Shown here: in pieces, positions 9,566 to 16,605 of the stretch
Layout of the letters: every line of letters begins with the position of its first letter
How positions within the stretch are numbered: position 1 is the first letter of the stretch
Origin: Fimenecus sp045613685
GTDB taxonomy: Bacteria > Bacillota > Clostridia > Oscillospirales > Acutalibacteraceae
Assembly (NCBI GenBank): GCA_045613685.1
Contig: JAZLBL010000017.1
Span: forward strand, 1 to 64,000
Direction of reading: 5' to 3'
Length of the DNA stretch: 64,000 bases
Made by a program: the position numbers and the translations under genes
Notes under the pieces: model-generated
What the model saw: the letters and a program-made list of their open reading frames with translations, nothing else
Told to the model about the DNA's origin: nothing
Databases searched by the model: none

Positions 9566-9799
9566 ATGAAAAATGAAAAAGAAAAGTTTCCACATTATGA
9601 AGAACTTGAAGAAAACGTGACGTATTTTCCAGATAGTCCTGAGTCCCCATATGAAATGGTGAATAAATATGGAACTTATGAAATTCAACCAACAGCAGAA
9701 ACCGAAAATAGTTTTCCAACCATTGCACAAGGCTTACCAAAGCACAGAAAAAAGCCGTCAACCAAGCAAGGCGCACAACGCAAAAAAGATTCAATTTAA
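9566..9799 (+). CDS. Small acidic protein of unknown function
   Basis: 77 residues from the ATG at 9566; an in-frame GTG lies three codons upstream. The ribosome site is weak (GGGTGAT). The N-terminal half is acidic and Pro/Tyr-rich (HYEELEENVTYF, SPESPYEMVNKYGTY), the C-terminus is strongly basic (KHRKKPSTKQGAQRKK). No membrane helix or known motif. It sits between the GPH terminator and the tRNA-Leu promoter and is not overlapped by a better frame. The composition looks like coding sequence. Function unknown. The CCCATAAT...ATTATGGG inverted repeat at 9541-9557 lies just before it. Confidence 0.55.
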   Translation: MKNEKEKFPHYEELEENVTYFPDSPESPYEMVNKYGTYEIQPTAETENSFPTIAQGLPKHRKKPSTKQGAQRKKDSI

Positions 9800-9827
9800 A
9801 AATATTAAAAAATTTTTAAAAAAGTGC

Positions 9828-9856
9828 TTGACAGTGTCGATTTCCTTTGATATAAT
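9828..9856 (+). promoter_or_regulatory. Strong sigma-A promoter of tRNA-Leu
   Basis: Consensus TTGACA, 17-base spacer, consensus TATAAT, about 30 bases before the mature tRNA start. Confidence 0.9.
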
Positions 9857-9886
9857 GTCTCTTGCGTTCGAGAGAACGACCGATAT

Positions 9887-9970
9887 GCGAGAGTGGCGGA
9901 ATCGGCAGACGCGCACGTTTGAGGGGCGTGTGGTAATCCCGTACGGGTTCAAGTCCCGTCTCTCGCACCA
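9887..9970 (+). tRNA. tRNA-Leu (anticodon GAG)
   Basis: 84 bases, a class II tRNA with a long variable arm. The acceptor arms GCGAGAG and CTCTCGC pair over 7 bp, followed by A-CCA encoded in the DNA. The T arm carries GGTTCAAGTCC. The anticodon stem CACGT/GCGTG holds the 7-base loop TTGAGGG, giving anticodon GAG, which reads CUC and CUU. It is a single-gene transcript between its own strong promoter and terminator. Confidence 0.97.
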
Positions 9971-10010
9971 AGAAAAGAGATAACACATCTGTGTTATCTC
10001 TTTTCTTTTT
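9971..10010 (+). terminator. Terminator of tRNA-Leu
   Basis: A 16-17-bp stem starts directly after CCA (AGAAAAGAGATAACAC pairing with GTGTTATCTCTTTTCT) and is followed by TTTT. Confidence 0.92.
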
Positions 10011-10053
10011 GTAAAAATGAAGGGACTTGAGCCCGAGAGGGTTCGAGCGTAAA

Positions 10054-10085
10054 AAAACGAGATAGGCTCAAGCCTATCTCGTTTT
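10054..10085 (-). terminator. Terminator of the acyltransferase operon
   Basis: Near-perfect 15-bp palindrome AAAACGAGATAGGCT / AGCCTATCTCGTTTT; on the minus strand it ends in a 7-T run. It lies 6 bases past the stop at 10091. It could also stop plus-strand read-through. Confidence 0.88.
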
Positions 10086-10090
10086 TCATT

Positions 10091-11365
10091 TTAACCTATA
10101 ATTGTATTAATGTTTTTCTCCATAAGTGAGAAGAAATCATTAACGATTTTCTTGTCTTCTTCGTTTCCGCGAACACACATTGAAAGTGTAATCACATTTT
10201 TATATGTTGTTGCTGTGAGAAGCACAAATGGCTTATATTTAACAGCACCGGACATAAATGCATCTGTTGGCTCATGACCTGCAAGTGCAAAATCTGAACC
10301 TTTGAGCAAACCGATATTACTCATAGCCATAAGTGGATTTGAGTAGCCGATTTTAATAATTTCTTCACTTGCTGCATGGGGAAGAATGTTATAACCGAAG
10401 TTAAGAAGTGGTAATCCATAAAGACCCATAAATTTGTCTTTTTTAAACTTGTTTGAACTGCGCACTACATATTTGATTGTTTCAAAAATATCTCTGCCAC
10501 GTTCAGGAATTGCACATTGCATCCATGAAGTGTGGTTAGTGAAACCCTTGTCTTCAACATTATCCATATGGCGACGAAGGTCGATTGCATTTGAAATCAT
10601 AACCTTATCAGTTGCTGGATATCCAGCAAGTTCATATACACTATAAAAATAACTTGCAAGAAGCAATTCGTTGATTGTTGCGCCTAATTCTTTGCCCTTG
10701 ACTTTGAGTTTCGCAAATGTTTCTTCGCTAAATCTCTTTCTTGCGATAAAACTCTTATCACGGATATTGTTTGGTGTAAGTGGGAATTTGTGATTATCCT
10801 TTGCGTTAATGTTTTTGAAAAGGCGTTGAGCAACACCTGCTTCAGTTTGCGAAAATCCTGAATAAACATCATCATAAGAACGAGAGCCTGTTCTGAAATC
10901 AACAGGACTAATTCTGTCAGTTACATATTTACTATAATTTTCGCAGAATGCTTGCAAGAAATATTTAAGGTCGCCACCGTCCATACACATATGGTTTTCA
11001 ACCATACAAAGAGTGCTTTTGCCATCTTTGATAAAGAGAGCGATTTTCATTTGAATATCTGCTTCTGGTGGAATATATTGAGTGAGAAACTCTTCCACTG
11101 CATCTTCAACATTTTCAGGGTAAGAAACTGTGAAAACATCATCAATGTCATAAGGTTTAACTTCCCAATGAGTTGAGAGCTTTGTGTCAACAAATTTTGA
11201 GTGAAGCACAGGTGCTTTTTCAAATGCACAGATAATAACTGTTTTGAGTGCTTCAATATCAGGAATAAAATCATAGTTGAGTTCAACATGGACCATACGG
11301 TCGTTGAAATCACGGAACAAATAATGCATTTTGTCCCAAAGTTCAGCGGTTAATCTGCGTTCCAT
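10091..11365 (-). CDS. Condensation-domain-fold acyltransferase
   Basis: 424 residues. The HxxxDG signature of CoA-dependent acyltransferases and NRPS condensation domains is present as HMCMDGG near residue 130. The overall layout (N-terminal substrate half, a flexible middle, second chloramphenicol-acetyltransferase-like half with FTNHTSWMQC and MSNIGLL) matches stand-alone family members such as alcohol acyltransferases and PapA-like proteins. It probably moves an acyl group onto an alcohol or lipid; donor and acceptor are unknown. Its ATG overlaps the stop of the upstream membrane protein gene (TAATG), so the two are coupled. No carrier protein or NRPS module is nearby, although a phosphopantetheinyl transferase lies 8 kb away. 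Confidence 0.75.
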   Translation of the reverse strand: MERRLTAELWDKMHYLFRDFNDRMVHVELNYDFIPDIEALKTVIICAFEKAPVLHSKFVDTKLSTHWEVKPYDIDDVFTVSYPENVEDAVEEFLTQYIPPEADIQMKIALFIKDGKSTLCMVENHMCMDGGDLKYFLQAFCENYSKYVTDRISPVDFRTGSRSYDDVYSGFSQTEAGVAQRLFKNINAKDNHKFPLTPNNIRDKSFIARKRFSEETFAKLKVKGKELGATINELLLASYFYSVYELAGYPATDKVMISNAIDLRRHMDNVEDKGFTNHTSWMQCAIPERGRDIFETIKYVVRSSNKFKKDKFMGLYGLPLLNFGYNILPHAASEEIIKIGYSNPLMAMSNIGLLKGSDFALAGHEPTDAFMSGAVKYKPFVLLTATTYKNVITLSMCVRGNEEDKKIVNDFFSLMEKNINTIIG

Positions 11366-12165
11366 TAGTCCTCAACCTCCTGTTTATACATAAAGTATTT
11401 CACATTGCCAACAACGATTGACAAAATAAAAATCAAATCAGCAACAAGACCCAAAAAGATAATTGACCAACCTGTGAACCAACCAATTACATTATATGCT
11501 GCGAGAATTATATAAAGCATTGTTGCCATAATTGGCATATAAACAAAAAGTGAAATAGTTCTGAATTTCTGTTTTGTCGCGAATGCAAAAACAAGGTCAC
11601 ATACAAGTGCTAAAATAATACCACCTGGAAGAATTGGCCAGAAAACGAGTTCTGGAATCATCACAAGCCAGAAAAGGAACACAAACACTGTGAAAATCAT
11701 AACGCAACCAGCAATAAGCACTCGTGCTATTGGGTGGAATATTCTTCTCATATGACAGAGTTTCTTGATGCCGAAACTTGTATAGAAAATTATCATTGCG
11801 AAAATTCCACCAACAATAATAAGCCAGGTTTTATCCCATGCTTTTGTTGCATTGCTTATTGAGAAATAAGCTACAAACATTGATATGAAGAAAATAAGAC
11901 CACCGATTGGTAAAATAACTTTAAGAAGCTTTGATAATCTTCTTTTTCTTTCTTCTTTTTCAAATTTTGCAAAATTACCTTTGATGTCAGGATATTCACT
12001 TGCAATTAAATCTGCAAGAACTTTTTCGTCCTTTAAACCTGCGTGAGTCATTTCATTAGCTCTGTCTGTCATCTCATCAAGAATTTTTTTCTTATAGAGA
12101 TAAGCCATATGATTGTCTTTCAAATCAGCGCAGGAGGTTTCAATGTATTCAATAAAATCTTTCAT
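11365..12165 (-). CDS. Polytopic membrane protein with cytosolic N-terminal helical domain
   Basis: 266 residues. Residues 1-85 are soluble and charged and resemble the permease-prefix or DUF1700-like N-termini of clostridial membrane proteins (YIETSCADLKDNHMAYLYKKKILDEM, then LADLIASEYPD). About six or seven hydrophobic helices fill residues 87-255, and the protein ends in an acidic tail EVED. It is probably the first gene of a two-gene operon with the acyltransferase. Together they could modify a membrane lipid or exported product, but that is inference. Function unknown. Confidence 0.65.
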   Translation of the reverse strand: MKDFIEYIETSCADLKDNHMAYLYKKKILDEMTDRANEMTHAGLKDEKVLADLIASEYPDIKGNFAKFEKEERKRRLSKLLKVILPIGGLIFFISMFVAYFSISNATKAWDKTWLIIVGGIFAMIIFYTSFGIKKLCHMRRIFHPIARVLIAGCVMIFTVFVFLFWLVMIPELVFWPILPGGIILALVCDLVFAFATKQKFRTISLFVYMPIMATMLYIILAAYNVIGWFTGWSIIFLGLVADLIFILSIVVGNVKYFMYKQEVED

Positions 12166-12203
12166 AAATTCGCCTCCAATGTAATCATATTAATTACGAT
12201 TTT

Positions 12204-12232
12204 AGTATAGCAGAAAAGTTTTCTTCTCGCAA
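12204..12232 (-). promoter_or_regulatory. Predicted promoter of the membrane protein-acyltransferase operon
   Basis: On the minus strand TTGCGA, a 17-base spacer, then TATACT; about 40 bases from the ATG at 12165. Confidence 0.65.
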
Positions 12233-12295
12233 CAAAAAACTTTCGCTAACAAGGCTTATTTTATTGCGAATTTGTAAATTTTTCTATATATTCAG

Positions 12296-12313
12296 GTTTA
12301 CATAGGTGTAAAC
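12296..12313. promoter_or_regulatory. Palindromic operator candidate in a divergent intergenic region
   Basis: GTTTACA-TAGG-TGTAAAC, a perfect 7-bp dyad with a 4-base centre. It lies between the two divergent predicted promoters (12204-12232 minus and 12337-12365 plus). Confidence 0.5.
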
Positions 12314-12336
12314 TCTGGTTTGCAATGCATATTTTC

Positions 12337-12365
12337 TTTACTTATTCATGAAAAAATGCTAATAT
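12337..12365 (+). promoter_or_regulatory. Predicted promoter of the HTH-membrane protein
   Basis: TTTACT, 17-base spacer, TAATAT; followed 20 bases later by GGGAGGT, the ribosome site. Confidence 0.6.
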
Positions 12366-12393
12366 ATTATAAAGAAAAGGGAGGTAGCAACCA

Positions 12394-13332
12394 ATGGCTA
12401 AAAAAACCTTATATGTTTTTCGTGCAGAAAACGGAATCTGGCGAAATGAATTAAGCGAAAAAATCGGAATTGATGAACAGACTCTCAAACAGATTGAAGA
12501 TGCACCCGAAGTGCCACAGGAAATTGCAGAAAAAGTTGTAACAGCTTATAATTTGCCAGAAGACTATTTTACAGTTGACCCAAATGCTAAAGATAAGAGA
12601 TATAAACCGAAAAATCCATTTAAATATTTCTTAAAAGTTTCACTTGCTTGGGAATTCTTAATAGCAATAATTTTTGCGGTTGTAATGTTCCCTACAACAA
12701 TGGCGGGGGCTTTAGGCTCAGGTGATAACATTCTTTTTGATTTACTCGAAACTCTTTGCAAGGCACTGATAATTGCATTTTCTGGTGTTTATCTCACATC
12801 GTATATTGTTAAAAAAACAGTTTATGGCAAACAGATTACGCAGTATGATTATATCTATCCTTATTTGCCAGCACAAATTGCTCTTTGTTTAGAAATTGTT
12901 GTGCAGTTAGTTCCAGCGATTTTTTCACAGAAAACCGATAGTGTGATACTTCCTATCGTTGTCGGAGCTGTGTATGGGTTTATCGCTCTTATTATTCAGG
13001 GCGTATTCACGGCGGTACTTCTCAAATCGAGAGTTGAAGAAGACGAGAAAAAGAGAACAAAGACAGTCAAGAAATTAGCAGTTTTAGCAATTATATCAAC
13101 AGCGGTTTACACTTTGTTCATTATTTCAGCTTCAATGGTTTCAAATGGTATGATTGCACCATTAAAACTTGCGACACTTTGTCTGGAACTTATTCTTTTG
13201 ATTCTTGTGAGTTTTGGTATCATAATCGGTGAAAAGAGAATGCCAAAACTTAATAAGTTGTGGTTTGTAGCATTACCACTTATAGCAATGCTTTTGCCAA
13301 CGCTTTTAAATATGATTAGTATGTTGTTCTAA
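12394..13332 (+). CDS. HTH-like domain fused to a polytopic membrane protein
   Basis: 312 residues with a strong ribosome site (GGGAGGT). Residues 4-65 look like a Cro/C1-type helix-turn-helix (LYVFRAENGIWRNELSEKIGIDEQTLKQIED, then VPQEIAEKVVTAYNLPEDYF). A basic linker (KDKRYKPKNPFKYF) leads to about seven membrane helices from residue 80 to the end. It could be a membrane-tethered regulator or a membrane sensor with a degenerate HTH. The divergent acyltransferase-membrane protein operon across a palindrome is a reasonable target. Family not recognised beyond this. Confidence 0.65.
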   Translation: MAKKTLYVFRAENGIWRNELSEKIGIDEQTLKQIEDAPEVPQEIAEKVVTAYNLPEDYFTVDPNAKDKRYKPKNPFKYFLKVSLAWEFLIAIIFAVVMFPTTMAGALGSGDNILFDLLETLCKALIIAFSGVYLTSYIVKKTVYGKQITQYDYIYPYLPAQIALCLEIVVQLVPAIFSQKTDSVILPIVVGAVYGFIALIIQGVFTAVLLKSRVEEDEKKRTKTVKKLAVLAIISTAVYTLFIISASMVSNGMIAPLKLATLCLELILLILVSFGIIIGEKRMPKLNKLWFVALPLIAMLLPTLLNMISMLF

Positions 13333-13338
13333 AAAAGA

Positions 13339-13366
13339 AAATCCTCTGCGATGCAGAGGATTTTTA
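13339..13366. terminator. Bidirectional terminator between convergent genes
   Basis: 11-bp stem AAATCCTCTGC / GCAGAGGATTT with loop GAT and T-runs on both strands; serves the HTH-membrane gene (plus) and oadG-like gene (minus). Confidence 0.9.
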
Positions 13367-13380
13367 CTTTTATTTTATTT

Positions 13381-13569
13381 TCATTTATCGTTCTTATCTT
13401 TCTTTGTGAACTTTGGAACAAGTTTGTTAAGTGCAGTTGTGATAAGAATAAGCACACCCATAACAATGATAATGCAAACCATACCGATAACCATATACTT
13501 AATATTATAAACAAAGTTCATTGGCTCAAACATAAAAGCCATGAAAGTAACAAACAAGTTTTCTAACAT
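13381..13569 (-). CDS. OadG-like small membrane subunit
   Basis: 62 residues from the ATG at 13569; an in-frame GTG 9 bases upstream overlaps the ribosome site TAAGGAGTG, so the ATG is preferred. One long hydrophobic helix (about residues 25-47, KYMVIGMVCIIIVMGVLILITT) is followed by a basic tail ending KFTKKDKNDK, the layout of the gamma subunit of Na+-pumping oxaloacetate/methylmalonyl-CoA decarboxylases. It starts 12 bases after the oadB stop, and that stop codon is part of its ribosome site. The assignment rests on size, topology and neighbour. Confidence 0.6.
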   Translation of the reverse strand: MLENLFVTFMAFMFEPMNFVYNIKYMVIGMVCIIIVMGVLILITTALNKLVPKFTKKDKNDK

Positions 13570-13581
13570 ATTGCACACTCC

Positions 13582-14727
13582 TTACATAAAGAAACTAAGG
13601 ATAAGACCACCTGCAATAACAGATGCAATCTGACCTGAAACGTTTACGCCTATTGAATGCATAAGAAGGAAGTTCTGTGGGTCTTCTGCAAGGCCCATTT
13701 TGTGAACGATACGACCTGACATTGGGAATGCAGAGATACCAGCAGCACCAATCATTGGGTTAATCTTTTTACCCTTTGGTAAGAAGATGTTGAGAATCTT
13801 TGCAAACATAACGCCACCAACTGTGTCGAAAATGAAAGCAACAAGACCAAGACCAAGAATAAGAAGAGTGTTTGGAGCAAGGAATGATTCATAGTGCATC
13901 TTTGTTGCGATTGTAATGCCAAGGAAGATTGTGATAAGGTTTGCGAGAACCTTTTGTGCTGTTTCTGAAAGTGAGTTAAGAACACCACATTCACGGATGA
14001 GGTTACCAAACATCAAGAAACCAACAAGTGAAACTGATGCTGGAGCAACAAGACCTGCAACAACTGTGATAATGATTGGGAAAAGAATTCTTGTAAGCTT
14101 TGTAACTTCTGTCTGTGAATAAGGCATACGAATCATACGTTCTTTCTTAGTTGTGCAAAGCTTGATGAATGGTGGTTGAATAATTGGAACAAGAGCCATA
14201 TATGAATATGCAGCAACCATGATAGCACCAAGATATTCAGAGTTAAGCTTGTTAGCAACAACGATTGATGTAGGACCGTCAGCAGCACCGATAATAGCGA
14301 TTGAAGCTGCGTCGTTGATTGGGAAGAAAATTGATGCAAGGCAGAGTGTGAAGAAAATACCAAACTGTGCTGCAGCTCCAAAAATCATAAGTTTTGGATT
14401 TGAGAGAAGTGGACCGAAGTCAATCATCGCACCGATACCGATGAAAAGAATGAGTGGGAACAATTCGTTTGCGATACCTGCACCGAAGAGTACATCGAGT
14501 GCACCAACTTCAAGTTCACCATTTTCAGCCATCTGAGTGATAGCGCCTGAGAAAGGCAAGTTAACAAGAATAGCGCCAAAGCCCATAGGCAAAAGAAGGG
14601 TAGGCTCCATTTCCTTTTTGATTGCAAGATAAATAAGCAATCCGCCGATAGCCCACATTACGAGCATTCTCCAGTCAAGTGCGAAGAAATTTTCGTAAAG
14701 GATTTCGAAATTTTTAAGAAATTCCAT
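13582..14727 (-). CDS. oadB: Sodium-translocating decarboxylase beta subunit
   Basis: 381 residues, normal for OadB/GcdB/MmdB. It is the membrane subunit that couples decarboxylation of carboxybiotin to Na+ export. Family features are the N-terminal LLIYLAIKKEMEPTLLLPMGFGAILVNLP, the central IGAADGPTSI and the C-terminal GAAGISAFPMSGRIVHKMG and HSIGVNVSGQIASV, which carry the conserved Asp, Asn and Ser used for Na+ transfer. No alpha (carboxyltransferase) or biotin-carrier subunit is in the window, so the substrate (oxaloacetate, methylmalonyl-CoA or glutaconyl-CoA) cannot be told. Confidence 0.93.
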   Translation of the reverse strand: MEFLKNFEILYENFFALDWRMLVMWAIGGLLIYLAIKKEMEPTLLLPMGFGAILVNLPFSGAITQMAENGELEVGALDVLFGAGIANELFPLILFIGIGAMIDFGPLLSNPKLMIFGAAAQFGIFFTLCLASIFFPINDAASIAIIGAADGPTSIVVANKLNSEYLGAIMVAAYSYMALVPIIQPPFIKLCTTKKERMIRMPYSQTEVTKLTRILFPIIITVVAGLVAPASVSLVGFLMFGNLIRECGVLNSLSETAQKVLANLITIFLGITIATKMHYESFLAPNTLLILGLGLVAFIFDTVGGVMFAKILNIFLPKGKKINPMIGAAGISAFPMSGRIVHKMGLAEDPQNFLLMHSIGVNVSGQIASVIAGGLILSFFM

Positions 14728-14791
14728 GTTTATTTCTCCTTTGTTCTTTTAATAAGTAAAAGTTAATGTCAAAAAAACACCAACTTACTCC

Positions 14792-14820
14792 ATTATAACG
14801 ATATTTTATCACAATTTGAA
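14792..14820 (-). promoter_or_regulatory. Predicted promoter of oadB
   Basis: On the minus strand TTCAAA, 17-base spacer, TATAAT, about 65 bases upstream of the ATG at 14727. Confidence 0.6.
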
Positions 14821-14861
14821 AAATTTTCAATAGAAATAGTAAACAAAGTAGAATAAATTCA

Positions 14862-14890
14862 TTGAAAAAATAATAGTCAAGTGATATAAT
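14862..14890 (+). promoter_or_regulatory. Sigma-A promoter of the DUF554 gene
   Basis: TTGAAA, 17-base spacer, perfect TATAAT; predicted start about 22 bases before the ATG. Confidence 0.75.
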
Positions 14891-14918
14891 CATCACATTC
14901 TTTTGTGGATGTGATTGA

Positions 14919-15659
14919 ATGTTTGGTTTAGGAACAATTATAAATACAGTTCTTGTTATTTTAGGTGGACTTATAGGTCTTCTTTTTAAGAAGGGTATTA
15001 AAGAAAGATACGAAAAGACTTTAATGGCTGCTTGTGGTGTTTCAACAATATTTATTGGTGTTACTGGTACATTACAAGGTATGCTTACTGTTGTTGATGG
15101 CAAAATTCAGACTCAAGGCACAATGCTTCTCATTTTTTCATTCGTTTTCGGCGGTCTGATGGGTGAATTTATAAATATTGAAAAGAGAATGGATGACCTT
15201 GGTGAAAAGCTGAAGAAAATGTTCCACGCAGAGAAAGATAATAAGTTTGTTGACGGCTTTGTGAACACTTCACTCATTATCTGTGTCGGTGCAATGGCTA
15301 TTGTAGGCTCAATTCAGGACGGACTTACAGGGGATTATTCAATGCTTACTGCAAAAGCAGTTTTGGACCTTGTAATCGTTGTTATTATGACATCTACCTA
15401 TGGTTTAGGTGCAATTTGTTCTGCTATTCCAATTTTTGTTTATCAAGGTGGAATCACTTTGTTCGGTCATTTTGCAGGGAATGTTATAAGCGACGAATTG
15501 ATTGGCTATCTTTCTTATGTTGGTTCTGCACTTATATTCTGTGTAGGCATAAATATTACATTTGGTAAAAAAATCAGGGTAGGTAATCTTTTACCTGCAT
15601 TGCTTGTGCCCGTAATTTATGTAGTAGGAAAACACCTGTTTGAGATAATAAATATTTAA
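14919..15659 (+). CDS. DUF554 family membrane protein
   Basis: 246 residues with about seven hydrophobic helices. The start GLGTIINTVLVILGGLIGLLFKKGI, the central GAMAIVGSIQDGL and the TSTYGLGAICSAIPIFVYQG segment match the DUF554 (YdfK/YqgA) family, a conserved membrane family without an agreed function, thought to be transport-related. The ribosome site is poor (GGATGTG) and the leader short. Single-gene unit between its own promoter and terminator. Confidence 0.88.
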   Translation: MFGLGTIINTVLVILGGLIGLLFKKGIKERYEKTLMAACGVSTIFIGVTGTLQGMLTVVDGKIQTQGTMLLIFSFVFGGLMGEFINIEKRMDDLGEKLKKMFHAEKDNKFVDGFVNTSLIICVGAMAIVGSIQDGLTGDYSMLTAKAVLDLVIVVIMTSTYGLGAICSAIPIFVYQGGITLFGHFAGNVISDELIGYLSYVGSALIFCVGINITFGKKIRVGNLLPALLVPVIYVVGKHLFEIINI

Positions 15660-15674
15660 AAGATGCGTTTTTGA

Positions 15675-15709
15675 AGTCCCTTGACTGATTTTCAGTCAGG
15701 GGGCTTTTT
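15675..15709 (+). terminator. Terminator of the DUF554 gene
   Basis: AGTCCCTTGACTGA pairs with TCAGTCAGGGGGCT around TTT, followed by TTTTT. Confidence 0.88.
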
Positions 15710-15757
15710 CTGTCCTTTTTCACAAATTGAATGAATATAATTCGGTAAACTGTTGCA

Positions 15758-15786
15758 TTGTCAAAGTTTTGCCGTGGGTGTATAAT
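15758..15786 (+). promoter_or_regulatory. Promoter of the DRTGG-hydrogenase-like cluster
   Basis: TTGTCA, 17-base spacer, perfect TATAAT. The gene follows after a short leader with CAGGGGGT as ribosome site. Confidence 0.75.
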
Positions 15787-15821
15787 ATTTTTATATATAC
15801 TTTTGGCAGGGGGTCAAAAAT

Positions 15822-16172
15822 ATGAAAGTTTTTGAAATTAAAGAAATTCTCGATGCAGAGATAATTTGTGGTGAAGAATTTTTAGACCGTGATGTTTTCA
15901 CTGCTTGTGGTAGTGATATGATGAGCGATGTTCTTGCATATGTTAAAGAACAAGCAGTGCTTTTGTCAGGTCTTGTTAATCCACAGGTTGTCAGAACTGC
16001 AGAAATGATGGATATGCAATGTATAGTGTTTGTTCGTGGCAAGCAACCTGACCAAGGGATTATCGACCTTGCCCGTGACCGTGACATTGTTCTTTTATCT
16101 ACAAAAGAGACAATGTTTGCATCTTGTGGAATGCTCTATGAAAAGGGACTCAGGGGAGGAGCATTGAAATGA
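15822..16172 (+). CDS. DRTGG-domain protein
   Basis: 116 residues, essentially one DRTGG domain (KEILDAEIICGEEFLDRDVFTACGSDMMSDVLAYV...). These small alpha/beta domains are often found with CBS domains and next to [FeFe]-hydrogenase operons; their ligand is not settled. The signature triplet is degenerate here. The stop overlaps the start of the next gene (ATGA), so it is coupled to the RsbW-like gene. It is the first gene of a five-gene cluster and likely part of a redox-signalling unit. Confidence 0.82.
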   Translation: MKVFEIKEILDAEIICGEEFLDRDVFTACGSDMMSDVLAYVKEQAVLLSGLVNPQVVRTAEMMDMQCIVFVRGKQPDQGIIDLARDRDIVLLSTKETMFASCGMLYEKGLRGGALK

Positions 16173-16591
16173 GTAATCTTAAATTGCATTACAATGTTCC
16201 AGGTGATGATTTTACCCGTGCAGGTGAAGCATCGGGCTCAGTTAAAAGAACACTCAAAGATTTAGGGTTTAGTCCTGAAATGGTGAGAAAGGTTGTTATT
16301 GCTCTTTATGAAGCAGAAATCAACCTTGTAATTCACGCAGGTGGTGGCGAAATTGATATTGAAATTTCACCTGAATGTGTGGATATGGTACTCGCTGACA
16401 AAGGTCCTGGAATTCCAGATATTGAATTGGCTATGAAAGAAGGCTATTCAACAGCACCCGATAATGTGCGTTCATTGGGATTTGGTGCAGGTATGGGACT
16501 TCCTAATATCAAAAAATACACCGACGAAATGAAAATCGACTCTATTGTCGGTGAAGGTACAACAATGTACCTTAAAGTATATAATAATTGA
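16169..16591 (+). CDS. RsbW-like anti-sigma / serine kinase ATPase
   Basis: 140 residues of the GHKL ATPase family. The N-box EAEINLVIHAGG, G1 box LADKGPGIPDIELAMKEG and G2 region GFGAGMGLPNIKKYTD are clear. Such proteins phosphorylate an anti-anti-sigma factor or sequester a sigma factor. Here there is no STAS partner or sigma gene next to it. The link to the hydrogenase-like protein downstream (14-base gap) is a known clostridial and Thermotoga arrangement, and suggests that a redox signal is passed by phosphorylation. The target is unknown. Confidence 0.88.
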   Translation: MSNLKLHYNVPGDDFTRAGEASGSVKRTLKDLGFSPEMVRKVVIALYEAEINLVIHAGGGEIDIEISPECVDMVLADKGPGIPDIELAMKEGYSTAPDNVRSLGFGAGMGLPNIKKYTDEMKIDSIVGEGTTMYLKVYNN

Positions 16592-16605
16592 TAAGAGTGA
16601 TAGAA

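Noticed and set aside
9396..9794. 132-codon minus-strand frame over the GPH gene end and small acidic protein
   Set aside because: Crosses a strong terminator and overlaps a conserved transporter; hydrophobicity follows from the reversed codons.
9669..9983. 104-codon plus frame running into tRNA-Leu
   Set aside because: It reads through the tRNA promoter and the tRNA itself.
10011..10050. Second tRNA or tRNA fragment after tRNA-Leu
   Set aside because: It contains GAGCCCGAGAGGGTTCGAGC, which resembles a T-arm, but no acceptor stem or anticodon arm can be formed.
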